Source: Brevibacillus sp. (GTDB taxonomy: Bacteria > Bacillota > Bacilli > Brevibacillales > Brevibacillaceae). From it: a stretch of DNA of 8,197 bases. A model generated the notes under the pieces. That model saw nothing but the letters and a program-made list of their open reading frames with translations. It did no database searches and was not told where the DNA came from. The DNA is taken from the NCBI GenBank assembly GCA_029240815.1, contig JARDZO010000253.1, positions 1 through 8,197 of the forward strand, written 5' to 3'. Below are positions 1 through 7,446 of this stretch, in pieces. The number at the start of each line of letters is the position of its first letter. Position 1 is the first letter of the stretch. A program made the translations under genes and the position numbers.

Positions 1-722
1 TCGCTTTGGTAATTGTCCCGCAAGCCCCGCAAACGTTCTACGCGCGTCTGGCCAAACCGGTCCAATCCGTCGATCCAGAGCGGTGAGTCCTTCATGTTGA
101 TTTCCCACGTCTCCAGATCATCTCCACCAATCACCATCTGTACAGGTACCCGCCTCATCGCTTCGAGCGGCACCTTCATCCCGAACCTCTCCTCGAAATC
201 GGCTGTCCCTGCATACCACGGACGGTTCGGATCCACGTACGTGATGAACCCGGGTGCGCCTATCGATACGCCCAGCAGCCGTTCAGGGTGCAGATAGTAA
301 AACCGGTGCACAAAATGGCCACCGCCGGAAAAACCGTGCAGCAGGAAACGCTTGTCTGTCAACCCGTACGTATCACATACCTCGTCGATCATCGCCAAAA
401 GAATCCGGTCAAATCGGATGCCGCCGAAATCGACGAACTTGTAGGAACTGAGCTCCCGTGGTTCGGTGATGCCTGCCGGAAACAGCGGAGCTACGATGAT
501 CGTATTGGTCGCTTCGGCAAAATCCGCGAATTCGTCGCGGTACCGGGCTGCTGCGCGTTCGGTTCCATGAACCACCACCGCCAGGCGATACGCTTGGGAG
601 CTATCTTCGCCATATGATTTCGGAACGTACGCATAATAGGAAAAACGTTGATCGGCTTGACACGCGTACAAGGTAGTAGGTCCGTAAGCGAAATAGATTC
701 GCTCACTCTTCGGTTGGCTCAT
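1..722 (-). CDS. Alpha/beta hydrolase (serine esterase/amidase-like), 3' end cut by window edge
   Basis: This open frame encodes at least 240 residues and has no stop before the left edge, so the C-terminus is missing. The fold is recognisable as an alpha/beta hydrolase. A VVVHG strand-turn at residues 49-53 is the likely oxyanion-hole region. The nucleophile elbow is G130-F-S132-G-G-G, with S132 the predicted nucleophile. V197-I-G-G-D-D-L (197-203) is a plausible catalytic-acid strand (D201 or D202). The catalytic His would lie beyond the window. There is no signal peptide, so a cytosolic enzyme is expected. The ATG at 722 has an AAAGGAG site 7 nt upstream and overlaps the upstream ATPase stop as ATGA, which supports both the start and translational coupling. 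Function is inferred: hydrolysis of an ester or amide in a compound brought in by the adjacent importer. Feruloyl/polyhydroxybutyrate-type esterases share the GxSxGG look, but the substrate is unknown. Confidence 0.85.
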   Translation of the reverse strand, partial: MSQPKSERIYFAYGPTTLYACQADQRFSYYAYVPKSYGEDSSQAYRLAVVVHGTERAAARYRDEFADFAEATNTIIVAPLFPAGITEPRELSSYKFVDFGGIRFDRILLAMIDEVCDTYGLTDKRFLLHGFSGGGHFVHRFYYLHPERLLGVSIGAPGFITYVDPNRPWYAGTADFEERFGMKVPLEAMRRVPVQMVIGGDDLETWEINMKDSPLWIDGLDRFGQTRVERLRGLRDNYQS

Positions 723-1720
723 CTCAAAACTCCTTTCAAATCGTTTCCTCCGACGGGGAAAAAGCAGGAAACCTGATGGTCCCGGTTTTCCTCCACGGCG
801 AAGGCGGGCACCTGCTCTTTGCACTGCGGCTGGGCATGGGGGCACCTGACGTGAAACGTACAGCCAGACGGCGGATTGCTTGGCGAGGGTACATCCCCTT
901 TGAGCACGATTCGCTGTCTCGTCCTCTCTCGTACGGGATCCGGCAGCGGAATAGCAGATAACAGCGCATTCGTATACGGATGGCGCGGTCCGGTGTAGAG
1001 ACTCTCACTCCGCGCCGTTTCCACGATCCTGCCCAGATACATCACAGCCACCCGGTCGGAAATATGCTTCACCACTGACAGGTCGTGGGCGATAAAGATA
1101 TAGGTGAGATTGAACTGCTTTTGCAACTCCTCAAACAGGTTGATAATTTGCGCTTGAATCGACACGTCCAGAGCGCTGACCGGCTCGTCGCAGATGATCA
1201 GCTTGGGATTGAGCGCAATCGCACGGGCGATCCCGATCCGCTGCCGCTGGCCGCCTGAAAACTCGTGAGGATATCGGTCGAAATGTTCAGGCAGCAGTCC
1301 AACGACCTCCAGCAGTTCCAGCACGCGCTTTTTATGGTCCCCTTCCGCCTGATGAGCGCGCAGTGGCTCGGCAATGATGTTGCCTACCGTTTTGCGGGGA
1401 TTGAGGCTGGCAAACGGGTCCTGAAAGACGATTTGCATGTCCCTCCGCAGTTGCAGCATCTTTCTTCGGTCAAAGCTGAGGATGTTCTCTCCTTCAAAGA
1501 GAACTTCGCCTTCCGTTGGTTCCAGCAGGCGCAGGATCAGGCGTGCCAGCGTGCTTTTGCCGCAGCCGGATTCACCCACGATGCCCAGCGTTTCGCCGCG
1601 CCGCACCTGCAAATCGACCCCATCCACCGCTTTCACGTGGCCAACCGTGCGCTGGAGCACGCCAGCTTTGATCGGGAAGTGTGCCTTTAGATTGCGGGTT
1701 TCCAGCAATACCTCACTCAT
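719..1720 (-). CDS. ABC importer ATP-binding protein, DppF/OppF type
   Basis: This is a 333-residue nucleotide-binding subunit of a dipeptide/oligopeptide/nickel-class importer, which would work at the inner membrane face as a heterodimer with the DppD-type protein. Walker [10 protein letters not shown] is at 49-57, the Q-loop Gln at 100, the signature SGGQR at 155-159, Walker B LIICDE at 174-179 and the switch His at 212. The C-terminal oligopeptide extension has R246-H-P-Y and four cysteines (287, 293, 300, 319). Length is normal for the family. The frame is open upstream to 1846, but those 42 extra residues are Gly/Pro/Arg-rich and overlap dppD. The family N-terminus fits MSEVLLE at 1720, which has a GGGGGTGG-like site upstream and overlaps the dppD stop as ATGA. 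It also overlaps the hydrolase start by 4 nt. The exact substrate class cannot be read from the ATPase. Confidence 0.95.
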   Translation of the reverse strand: MSEVLLETRNLKAHFPIKAGVLQRTVGHVKAVDGVDLQVRRGETLGIVGESGCGKSTLARLILRLLEPTEGEVLFEGENILSFDRRKMLQLRRDMQIVFQDPFASLNPRKTVGNIIAEPLRAHQAEGDHKKRVLELLEVVGLLPEHFDRYPHEFSGGQRQRIGIARAIALNPKLIICDEPVSALDVSIQAQIINLFEELQKQFNLTYIFIAHDLSVVKHISDRVAVMYLGRIVETARSESLYTGPRHPYTNALLSAIPLPDPVRERTRQRIVLKGDVPSPSNPPSGCTFHVRCPHAQPQCKEQVPAFAVEENRDHQVSCFFPVGGNDLKGVLR

Positions 1721-2739
1721 GCCGGTTCCACCCCCGCTACTCCCTCCACCCGGCTCGCTGCCGCAGCGATTTCCTCCACGGACAGGAAGCATGCGGCACG
1801 GTGAGAAGGCCTTTTTTCCGCCAACTCTGGATTGACACGGTAGCATCTTTCATGGACGAAAGGACAGCGAGGGCTAAAGCGGCAGCCGTCTGGTGGCGAG
1901 ATCAGGCTGGGCGGTTGCCCCTTGATTGGCAAAAGCCTGGTTTTGCCCGTCCCATCTAGGCGCGGCAAGGCCCGCAAGAGCGACCAGGTGTATGGCATCG
2001 CCGGATTGTAGAAGACATCGTCCGTTTTGCCCTCCTCCACCACCCGCCCTCCGTACATGACCATCACCCGGTCAGCAATTTGCGCGACCACACCCAAATC
2101 GTGCGTAATCATGATAATGGCCGTACCATATTTCTCCTGAATGCTTTTCATCAGCTCCAGAATTTGCGCCTGAATCGTCACGTCCAATGCTGTCGTCGGT
2201 TCATCGGCAATCAAAATTTTGGGATTGCAGGCCAAAGCCATGGCGATCATCGCCCGCTGCCGCATTCCCCCCGAATATTGGTGCGGATATTCATGCATCC
2301 GTTTCTCGGGGCTGGCGATACCGACATCGCGCAGCACCTGAATGGCCATCTCCCGGGCCTGCCTCTTGCTGACCTTTTGATGGGTGCGAATCGACTCGAT
2401 GATCTGTGCCCCTACCGTAAACACTGGATTCAGGCTGGTCATCGGGTCTTGAAAAATCATCGCGATCTCGTTGCCCCGAATCTGCTGCATCTCTTGCTCG
2501 CTCGCACGCAGTAGGTCGCGACCCTCGAAAATGATTTCCCCCGAGGGATAACGAGCGGGCGGCGTGGGATTTAGCTGCATCAGCGAAAGCGACATGACGC
2601 TCTTGCCGCTCCCCGATTCCCCGACGATCCCCAGTGTCTCACCTGCGTTCAGCGAAAACGAAACGCCGTCGACCGCGTTCACGACTCCGCCGGGCGTATC
2701 AAAATAGGCTCTAAGATTGTTCACTTGCAGCAACGTCAT
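1717..2739 (-). CDS. ABC importer ATP-binding protein, DppD/OppD type
   Basis: This 340-residue protein is the second ATPase of the importer. Walker A GESGSGKS is at 40-47, the Q-loop Gln at 97, the signature SGGMR at 156-160, Walker B ILIADE at 175-180 and the switch His at 213. The C-terminal oligopeptide-transporter domain contains cysteines 286, 292, 299 and 317 in the same arrangement as in its DppF-type partner. In some DppD/OppD proteins such a quartet binds a [4Fe-4S] cluster; that is known for the family and only inferred here. The SGGMR signature and the N-terminal [12 protein letters not shown] mark it as the D-type rather than the F-type subunit. The start at 2739 lies inside the 3' end of the permease gene (29-nt overlap) with GAGGTG about 7 nt upstream. 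Both catalytic sites look intact. Confidence 0.95.
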   Translation of the reverse strand: MTLLQVNNLRAYFDTPGGVVNAVDGVSFSLNAGETLGIVGESGSGKSVMSLSLMQLNPTPPARYPSGEIIFEGRDLLRASEQEMQQIRGNEIAMIFQDPMTSLNPVFTVGAQIIESIRTHQKVSKRQAREMAIQVLRDVGIASPEKRMHEYPHQYSGGMRQRAMIAMALACNPKILIADEPTTALDVTIQAQILELMKSIQEKYGTAIIMITHDLGVVAQIADRVMVMYGGRVVEEGKTDDVFYNPAMPYTWSLLRALPRLDGTGKTRLLPIKGQPPSLISPPDGCRFSPRCPFVHERCYRVNPELAEKRPSHRAACFLSVEEIAAAASRVEGVAGVEPA

Positions 2740-3625
2740 GACCGTTCACCTCACTTCCCTTCATCGCTGTCTTTTGCGACTTTGCCGCTCTGCGTTGGTG
2801 GCGTGCATGAGGATTTAGCCAATCCCGCAGAAAATCACCGAAGATATTCAAGGAAAGGACCGTGATTACGATGGCTATTCCCGGAAAGATGGAATACCAC
2901 GGCGCATTGGTCAAATAGAGGCGGGACTCGCCAAGCATGCTTCCCCACGTGGGCGTCGGCGGTTTGATTCCCAAGCCGAGAAAGCTGAGGGCCGCCTCAG
3001 CCAGAATCGCTTCGGCAAAGATAAACGTCGCCTGCACGATAATGGGTGTCCATGCATTGGGCAGCAGGTGGCCAAAAAGGATAACCCGATCACGGGTCCC
3101 GATAGCTTTCGCCGCCTCGATGTACTGCATCTTGCTGAGCTGCAATGCCGATGACCGCACCACTCGCGTCATGATTGGCCAAAAAGCGAAGACCAAAGCG
3201 ATGATCAGATTGGCGACATTTCCCCCCAGCGCCGCCACAAGCGCAATCGCCAACAGGATGGAGGGAAACGCACTGACGCCATCCACGATCCTCATCAAAA
3301 TATTGTCAATTTTCCGATAATAGGCAGTAAGCAGTCCCGTCACCGTGCCCAGCACCGTTGTCAGCAAGGCGACCGTACAGCCGATGCCTAATGAAATTCC
3401 TGCAGCATAAATGACCCGGCTGAAAATGTCGCGGCCGAAATGATCGGTTCCAAACCAATTTTCACCAGAAGGGGGCAATAGCCTTTGAACGGGATTCATT
3501 TCAATGGGTGAATAGGGAATCCACAGCGGCGCCGAAACGCTCGCCGCTACCAGTGTAGCTAGTACGACGACTGCTGCGATCCCGATCCGCCGCTTGCCCG
3601 TGCCCTGCCGATTCCTGCTCTTCAT
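2711..3625 (-). CDS. ABC importer permease, DppC/OppC type
   Basis: This is a 304-residue inner-membrane permease that pairs with the DppB-type protein to form the translocation channel. A positively charged N-terminus is followed by a first membrane segment at about 14-36. The family motif FGTDHFGRDIFSR is at 58-70. Several hydrophobic segments then follow, and the cytoplasmic coupling (EAA) loop begins at E170-A-A-K-A-I-G, which docks on the ATPases. The ending FLRDWLNP is typical of the family. An extra polar tail of about 27 residues follows it and overlaps the dppD start. An ATG at 3646 in the same frame would add 7 residues, but it abuts the dppB stop and has no ribosome binding site. 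The ATG at 3625 has AAAAAGGAG 8 nt upstream and is preferred. Confidence 0.93.
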   Translation of the reverse strand: MKSRNRQGTGKRRIGIAAVVVLATLVAASVSAPLWIPYSPIEMNPVQRLLPPSGENWFGTDHFGRDIFSRVIYAAGISLGIGCTVALLTTVLGTVTGLLTAYYRKIDNILMRIVDGVSAFPSILLAIALVAALGGNVANLIIALVFAFWPIMTRVVRSSALQLSKMQYIEAAKAIGTRDRVILFGHLLPNAWTPIIVQATFIFAEAILAEAALSFLGLGIKPPTPTWGSMLGESRLYLTNAPWYSIFPGIAIVITVLSLNIFGDFLRDWLNPHARHQRRAAKSQKTAMKGSEVNGHDVAASEQS

Positions 3626-3633
3626 ACGTTGCA

Positions 3634-3642
3634 CTCCTTTTT
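3634..3642 (-). promoter_or_regulatory. Ribosome binding site that fixes the DppC-type permease start
   Basis: The minus strand reads AAAAAGGAG here, followed by 8 nt and the ATG at 3625. The site lies inside the longer in-frame reading that begins at 3646. That upstream ATG directly follows the TAG stop of the preceding gene and has no purine-rich site before it. Translation therefore most likely starts at 3625. Confidence 0.8.
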
Positions 3643-3646
3643 CCAT

Positions 3647-4591
3647 CTAGTCATACCGAATCCGTGGGTCGAGAGCCGCATAAGCGAGATCAACCAGCAG
3701 GTTAACAAACACGTACACGCCGGCGACAAACAGTACTGATCCCTGCAGCACCGGGTAGTCCCGCCGCGAAATCGAATCGACGATCAGTTGGCCAATGCCG
3801 GGAATGGCAAAGATGGTTTCAGTCACAACCGCCCCGCCCAACAGGCCCGCGATGCTTGCGCCAATAACGGTGGTCGTCGGAATCATCGCATTGGAGAGGG
3901 CATGCTTCATCAACACAAGCCGTTCCTTCAACCCTTTGGCACGGGCCGTACGGATGTAGTCATGGTGCATGACCTCCAGCATGCCGTCACGCAGCATACG
4001 AGCGATCAGTCCGGCCTGCTGAACGCTTAGGACGACAGCGGGCAAGAGCAGGTGGGAAAGCCACGGCCAAAACCCTTCGCCGAGCGGCACGTAGCCCGCG
4101 ACCGGAAGCCACCGCAACGTCACCGCGAAGCCCAGAATCAAGAGTAGTGCCAGCCAGAAGTTGGGGATAGAGACGCCCAGCATGGTGAAAGACATGAATG
4201 CAGGATCGAGCGTGCTGTTTCGCTTCCACACGGCCAATAGCGCGCTAGGCACTGCAATGACCAGGCTCAAACAGGAGGCTAGCACAGTCAAACTGAAGGT
4301 TGGTCCCAAGCGTTCCCCAATGAGCTGCAAAACCGGTTCACCAGAAAAGACAGATTTGCCCAGATTTCCCTGTATGGCCTGACTAAACCAGTGGAAAAAC
4401 TGGACAGGCAGCGGTTCGTTTAGGCCGAGCGTTCCTCGCAGCTGTTCCACTTGGTCAGGTGTGGCTGTCTCTCCCAAAATGACCGCCGCCGGATCACCCG
4501 GTGCCAGATGGATGACGGCAAACACGACGACGCCTACAACCAGAAGCACAGGAATCAACGAAATGAGACGGCGCATCACATACTGTATCAA
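3647..4591 (-). CDS. ABC importer permease, DppB/OppB type (TTG start)
   Basis: This is a 314-residue inner-membrane permease of the dipeptide/oligopeptide class. The N-terminus M-I-Q-Y-V-M-R-R-L leads into a first membrane helix (about 9-29) followed by H28-L-A-P-G-D-P, the hallmark of DppB-type subunits. Further membrane segments lie at about 98-122, 132-160, 180-198, 235-262 and 285-308. The cytoplasmic coupling loop is D211-Y-I-R-T-A-R-A-K-G-L, which contacts the ATPases. The protein ends with the family-typical LDPRIRYD. The start codon is TTG with GGAGGGGAGGT just upstream (GGGAGG 7 nt before the codon). The ATG at codon 6 is the only close alternative and is less well placed. The gene follows the binding-protein stop after 27 nt and its own stop touches the longer reading of dppC, which is consistent with one transcript. 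Confidence 0.95.
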   Translation of the reverse strand: MIQYVMRRLISLIPVLLVVGVVVFAVIHLAPGDPAAVILGETATPDQVEQLRGTLGLNEPLPVQFFHWFSQAIQGNLGKSVFSGEPVLQLIGERLGPTFSLTVLASCLSLVIAVPSALLAVWKRNSTLDPAFMSFTMLGVSIPNFWLALLLILGFAVTLRWLPVAGYVPLGEGFWPWLSHLLLPAVVLSVQQAGLIARMLRDGMLEVMHHDYIRTARAKGLKERLVLMKHALSNAMIPTTTVIGASIAGLLGGAVVTETIFAIPGIGQLIVDSISRRDYPVLQGSVLFVAGVYVFVNLLVDLAYAALDPRIRYD

Positions 4592-4597
4592 TGTTTT

Positions 4598-4608
4598 ACC
4601 TCCCCTCC
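4598..4608 (-). promoter_or_regulatory. Strong ribosome binding site before a TTG start (DppB-type permease)
   Basis: The minus strand reads GGAGGGGAGGT in the 27-nt gap after the binding-protein gene. Its GGGAGG core lies 7 nt before the TTG at 4591. The strength and spacing of this site are the reason for choosing TTG over the ATG five codons later. Confidence 0.75.
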
Positions 4609-4618
4609 GCGATTCACG

Positions 4619-6274
4619 CTACGGTGTCGCAACCCCTACGTTCCAGAATCGATACGAAAGCCATCCATGAAAACCGACGAGCTTGTCATTCATTGCTTCC
4701 AATCCGATCTCGTTAATAAACTTGATGACAGGCAGTTCTTCATATGTGAGTTTGTTCACCTCGCCCAGGATTCGTTTTTGTTCACTCGGATCGATCGTTT
4801 TGCTCCACTTCTCCACCAACGCGTCCATTTTCGGGCTCGTGTACAATCCCGGGAACTTCGGATTGATCCACAGCACGCCGGTTAAATCGTACGTAGGCGG
4901 AAAACCGGTTACAAACATATCAAAGTTGTTCGGGTCATTTACTTGGTTCAGGAAAGTAGCCCACTCCAGATATTGCAGTTCGACGTTGAAGCCTACTTCT
5001 TTCAACTGGTGCATCAATACCTGTGCTGCATTGTTATGATCATCAAAGCTGTTCGTAGCAATCAGCTTGATTGTATTTCCGGTGTAACCCGCTTCCTTCA
5101 TCAATTGCTTTGCTTTCTCGGGATTGTAAACGTTATACCCTTCCGTGCCATCCGTGGTGTAGAGGTCTTTTTGATCGGGGAAGAAAATGGAGCCGTCCAC
5201 TTCATAGAAGTCTTTTGGACCGTATGTGCCCTGGCCGATTTTATCTTTGTCCAGCGCATAGTTGATTGCCTGGCGCAGCCGCACATCATCGAACGGAGGC
5301 TGCGATTTGTCCGGCACAACCGTGAGCCAGCTGTCCGGTCTGCTCGTGATCGCTTTCATGCCGGGCGAACCCTTGATTGCCTCGAACAGATCCTTCGGCA
5401 TCCGCACAGCGTAGTCAAACTGGCCCGTTTGCAAGCCGCTGAAGCGCACCTGCGTATCTTTCACGATTTGAAACTGGATTTTGTCGGCGTAAGCTACTTT
5501 TTTGCCGGTCAATCCACCCCAGTCTTCCTCACGCGATACATAGCCATCAAACCGTTTCAACACGATTTGTTGTCCTCGCTTCCAGCTCTCAAACTGATAG
5601 GGGCCCGTACCGATCACCTGATGATCTTCCAACGGATTTTTATCCGCCTGTTTCGCCATTTCGGCAGGGATGACTGCCAGGGATTGCGTCGGATCAGCCA
5701 AGTTGGCCAGTACAGGGGCATACGGCTCCTTCAACAGGATTTCCACCGTATACTCGCCGTTCGCACGCACCTCCTGCACTTTATTGAACATCGTGCGTCC
5801 TACGCCGGAGAGAACACCCCAACGGTTCATGGAAGCCACGACATCCTCCGCGTTCATGGTGGAGCCATCATGGAACTTGACGCCCTCCCGTAGTTGGATC
5901 GTATAGGTTTTCTTGTCCTCGCTGATCTTGTAATCCTTGGCCAGCATCGGCTTAATCGTCAAATTTTGATCCAGCGTGAACATCTGCTCAAACAGATGAT
6001 AGGCCACGGCTGTTGTAGCGCTTGACGGGGAGCTCATCCAATCGAGCGTTGGCGGGTCCGCATCGACTGCGACCCGAATCGTTCCGCCTTTTTTCAGTTC
6101 GCCCTGCGCTTCTTCAGAAGGTGTCCCCGTATTTGTCTGAGCTTTCGTTTCTCCCGGCTGATTCGGTTGGTTCGTTGTCTGCTGATTGGACACGCTACTG
6201 CACCCTGCCGTACTGATCATGACCGAAACAAGAGCTGCGATGCCCCACCACTTCATGCGATACTTGGACAACAT
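4619..6274 (-). CDS. Family 5 substrate-binding lipoprotein of the ABC importer
   Basis: This 551-residue extracytoplasmic binding protein delivers substrate to the permease pair encoded just downstream. A short basic N-terminus and a hydrophobic core (about 11-21) end in a lipobox, T22-A-G-C25, so Cys25 should be lipidated and the mature protein membrane-anchored. Residues 26-61 form a Gln/Asn/Thr/Pro-rich linker. The SBP_bac_5 domain begins at K61-K-G-G-T-I-R-V. The family signature region around 109-145 includes Y124-T-I-Q-L-R-E-G-V-K-F-H-D-G and A142-E-D-V. Length is normal for family 5. The frame is open to a TTG at 6313, but only the ATG at 6274 has a well-placed site (AGGGGGAG, 8 nt upstream), and this start gives a normal signal peptide. 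Relatives bind peptides, nickel or heme complexes, glutathione or other polar ligands. The ligand here is not evident. Confidence 0.95.
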   Translation of the reverse strand: MLSKYRMKWWGIAALVSVMISTAGCSSVSNQQTTNQPNQPGETKAQTNTGTPSEEAQGELKKGGTIRVAVDADPPTLDWMSSPSSATTAVAYHLFEQMFTLDQNLTIKPMLAKDYKISEDKKTYTIQLREGVKFHDGSTMNAEDVVASMNRWGVLSGVGRTMFNKVQEVRANGEYTVEILLKEPYAPVLANLADPTQSLAVIPAEMAKQADKNPLEDHQVIGTGPYQFESWKRGQQIVLKRFDGYVSREEDWGGLTGKKVAYADKIQFQIVKDTQVRFSGLQTGQFDYAVRMPKDLFEAIKGSPGMKAITSRPDSWLTVVPDKSQPPFDDVRLRQAINYALDKDKIGQGTYGPKDFYEVDGSIFFPDQKDLYTTDGTEGYNVYNPEKAKQLMKEAGYTGNTIKLIATNSFDDHNNAAQVLMHQLKEVGFNVELQYLEWATFLNQVNDPNNFDMFVTGFPPTYDLTGVLWINPKFPGLYTSPKMDALVEKWSKTIDPSEQKRILGEVNKLTYEELPVIKFINEIGLEAMNDKLVGFHGWLSYRFWNVGVATP

Positions 6275-6416
6275 AGTCTGCGCTCCCCCTTCTCTTTTCA
6301 CATGACTCATCAACGAAAAAACGCGATCGAAGCCCTATATCCTGTCACCCTTGCGTACTTTATCTCCCTCCTCCTTTCGAGTTGCAGCGTCCCCTTATCT
6401 CCCCCTTTCAAAAATG
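6275..6416. other. 142-bp gap between iclR and the importer genes, with an imperfect direct repeat
   Basis: No gene is supported here. On the plus strand TTATCTCCC occurs at 6360-6368 and again at 6395-6403, each followed by a CCTTTC (to 6378 and 6409; the first copy carries 4 extra bases). On the minus, transcribed strand these are two purine-rich GAAAGG...GGGAGATAA blocks 35 bp apart. They could be regulatory, or chance purine bias near ribosome binding sites. No convincing -35/-10 pair and no hairpin followed by a T-run were found, so whether the importer has its own promoter or is read through from iclR is open. Confidence 0.4.
6283..6290 (-). promoter_or_regulatory. Ribosome binding site fixing the binding-protein start
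   Basis: The minus strand reads AGGGGGAG with 8 nt to the ATG at 6274. This site lies inside the longer in-frame reading from 6313, which has no ribosome binding site of its own, so the shorter lipoprotein start is preferred. Confidence 0.8.
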
Positions 6417-7217
6417 CTATCGTTTGTAGCGCTTTGTTTCTTTTTCTATAAACGGCTGATTCATCTTATTGAACTGCTCCTGTATCTCTCGCTGCCCTTT
6501 CATCAAGATCGGGAGGATTTCTTTTATTTTGGCTTCCGGCATCCGGTATTCGGGCCCGGCAAAAGTCAGGGAAGCGATGATTTCTTGCTTCGCGTTGAAT
6601 AGCGGAACGCTGAGGCCCACAACCGAAGGCGTCCGTTCCCCAACGGAATAGCACCAGCCCTTGCGCCTGATTTCACGCAACTCCCCCACGATCACCTCCG
6701 GATCTGTGGAAACACCGTACATCGGCTCTTGCGGGTCGAGCAAAATCTCCTCCAGAATGGTCCGCTGTTTCTCCTCCGGCAAATAAGCGAGGATCATTTT
6801 GCTCCGTGCTCCTGGATAAAGCGTTGTCCGGCTGCCGATCGTCAGAGTGAACTTGACGCTCTGGGGACTTTCCACGATGGCGATGCAGATGCCCTCCGTT
6901 CGATCCAGCCAATTAATCGAGATGGATTCTCCGGCCTCTTCGGAAAGTCGTTTCAGCACCGGGTAGACGATGTCCGAGATGCTGTGATTCTCCTGCACCA
7001 GCATGCTGTAGTCCCAAAACTTGAGCCCCAGCTCATACTTCTTCGTTTCCGGGTTTTGCTCCATGAAGCCGTGTTCCTCAAATGTTGACAGGATGCGGTA
7101 GACAATGGAATGACTGACCTCCATCTCCTTGGCCAGCTCCCGAACGCCCCAGGCCGGATTCTCCCGGTTGAAATAACCTAGCAATCTCAATGAAATATCT
7201 AATGTTTTGAGTGTCAT
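6417..7217 (-). CDS. IclR-family transcriptional regulator
   Basis: This 266-residue regulator has the standard two-domain IclR layout. The N-terminal winged helix-turn-helix spans about 1-64: G24-V-R-E-L-A-K-E-M, turn, then recognition helix S35-H-S-I-V-Y-R-I-L-S-T-F, and a wing ending K60-Y-E-L-G. The C-terminal effector domain (about 75-250) shows the conserved GARSKMILAYLPEE segment and the closing VGLSVPLF...ASLTFAGP strand pair. A Lys/Arg-rich tail ends the protein. The ATG at 7217 has AGGTGG 10 nt upstream. The gene lies just upstream of the importer in the same direction, and divergent from the molybdoenzyme. It therefore most likely controls its own transcript and the importer-hydrolase genes in response to a small ligand, possibly the imported compound or its cleavage product. 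Repressor or activator mode cannot be told from the sequence. Confidence 0.95.
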   Translation of the reverse strand: MTLKTLDISLRLLGYFNRENPAWGVRELAKEMEVSHSIVYRILSTFEEHGFMEQNPETKKYELGLKFWDYSMLVQENHSISDIVYPVLKRLSEEAGESISINWLDRTEGICIAIVESPQSVKFTLTIGSRTTLYPGARSKMILAYLPEEKQRTILEEILLDPQEPMYGVSTDPEVIVGELREIRRKGWCYSVGERTPSVVGLSVPLFNAKQEIIASLTFAGPEYRMPEAKIKEILPILMKGQREIQEQFNKMNQPFIEKETKRYKR

Positions 7218-7248
7218 CTATAATCAACCACCTAATTGTCTCTATATT

Positions 7249-7263
7249 AGAACCAGTGGTTCT
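7249..7263. promoter_or_regulatory. Perfect 15-bp palindrome, candidate operator
   Basis: AGAACCAGTGGTTCT is a perfect inverted repeat with 7-bp arms around a single central base. Its near edge is 32 bp upstream of the iclR start codon, and its centre is about 155 bp upstream of the predicted sigma-54 start of the divergent gene. IclR-family operators are often short palindromes with an odd centre (the E. coli IclR box TGGAAATNATTTCCA has the same 7+1+7 geometry). An upstream activator site for a sigma-54 enhancer-binding protein is the main alternative. Which protein binds is inference. Confidence 0.55.
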
Positions 7264-7384
7264 TTAATCACTATCACAATCGTAAATTATAAAAACTAAA
7301 TATTCAATCTTTTTCTAAAATAAAAAAGAACACACCCTCTGCCCAACCTGCTCTTCAGAGTGGTGCCATCATCGACAATCCAAC

Positions 7385-7400
7385 TGGCACAACTTTTGCT
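7385..7400 (+). promoter_or_regulatory. Sigma-54 (-24/-12) promoter for the molybdoenzyme gene
   Basis: The sequence TGGCACAACTTTTGCT fits the sigma-54 consensus TGGCAC(G)-N4-TTGCW, with the invariant GG (7386-7387) and GC (7398-7399) separated by exactly 10 bases. The only deviation in the core is A in place of the G after TGGCAC. It points toward the molybdoenzyme gene, with a predicted start near 7411 and a leader of about 50 nt. Such promoters need an AAA+ enhancer-binding activator; none is encoded in the window. Confidence 0.7.
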
Positions 7401-7446
7401 AGTGGATAAATAGTGAAGGTAGGCGAATAAAAGTCAGAGAAAGAAA

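Noticed and set aside
1721..1846. 42-residue N-terminal extension of the DppF-type ATPase
   Set aside because: It overlaps the end of the DppD-type gene, is low-complexity Gly/Pro/Arg sequence, and family members begin near MSEVLLE, which has its own ATGA-coupled start at 1720.
3626..3646. Upstream ATG adding 7 residues to the DppC-type permease
   Set aside because: It follows the preceding stop directly with no ribosome binding site; the good site lies between it and the ATG at 3625.
4943..5893. 316-codon open frame on the plus strand
   Set aside because: It lies fully antisense to the binding-protein gene, whose family signatures and lipobox are clear. The translation is rich in His/Cys/Arg with no recognisable domain, as expected for a shadow frame.
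6300..6330. Possible intrinsic terminator after iclR (minus strand CGATCGCG followed by T6)
   Set aside because: CGATCG cannot form a hairpin with a loop, and no flanking arms pair well enough to make a stem before the T-run.
7244..7273. Minus-strand TAATAT (7249-7244) with TAGTGA (7273-7268) as iclR promoter
   Set aside because: Spacing is 18 bp and the palindrome would fall in the spacer, but the -35 matches only 3 of 6 bases, so it is too weak to list as a feature.
7286..7307. TATAAT (7291-7286) with upstream TTGAAT (7307-7302) on the minus strand as an iclR promoter
   Set aside because: The spacing is only 10 bp, too short for sigma-A, and no other good -35 sits 16-18 bp upstream; the region is simply AT-rich.
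7345..7368. Second sigma-54 element on the minus strand (TGGCAC at 7368-7363)
   Set aside because: No GC dinucleotide follows at the required 10-base spacing (AA is found instead).
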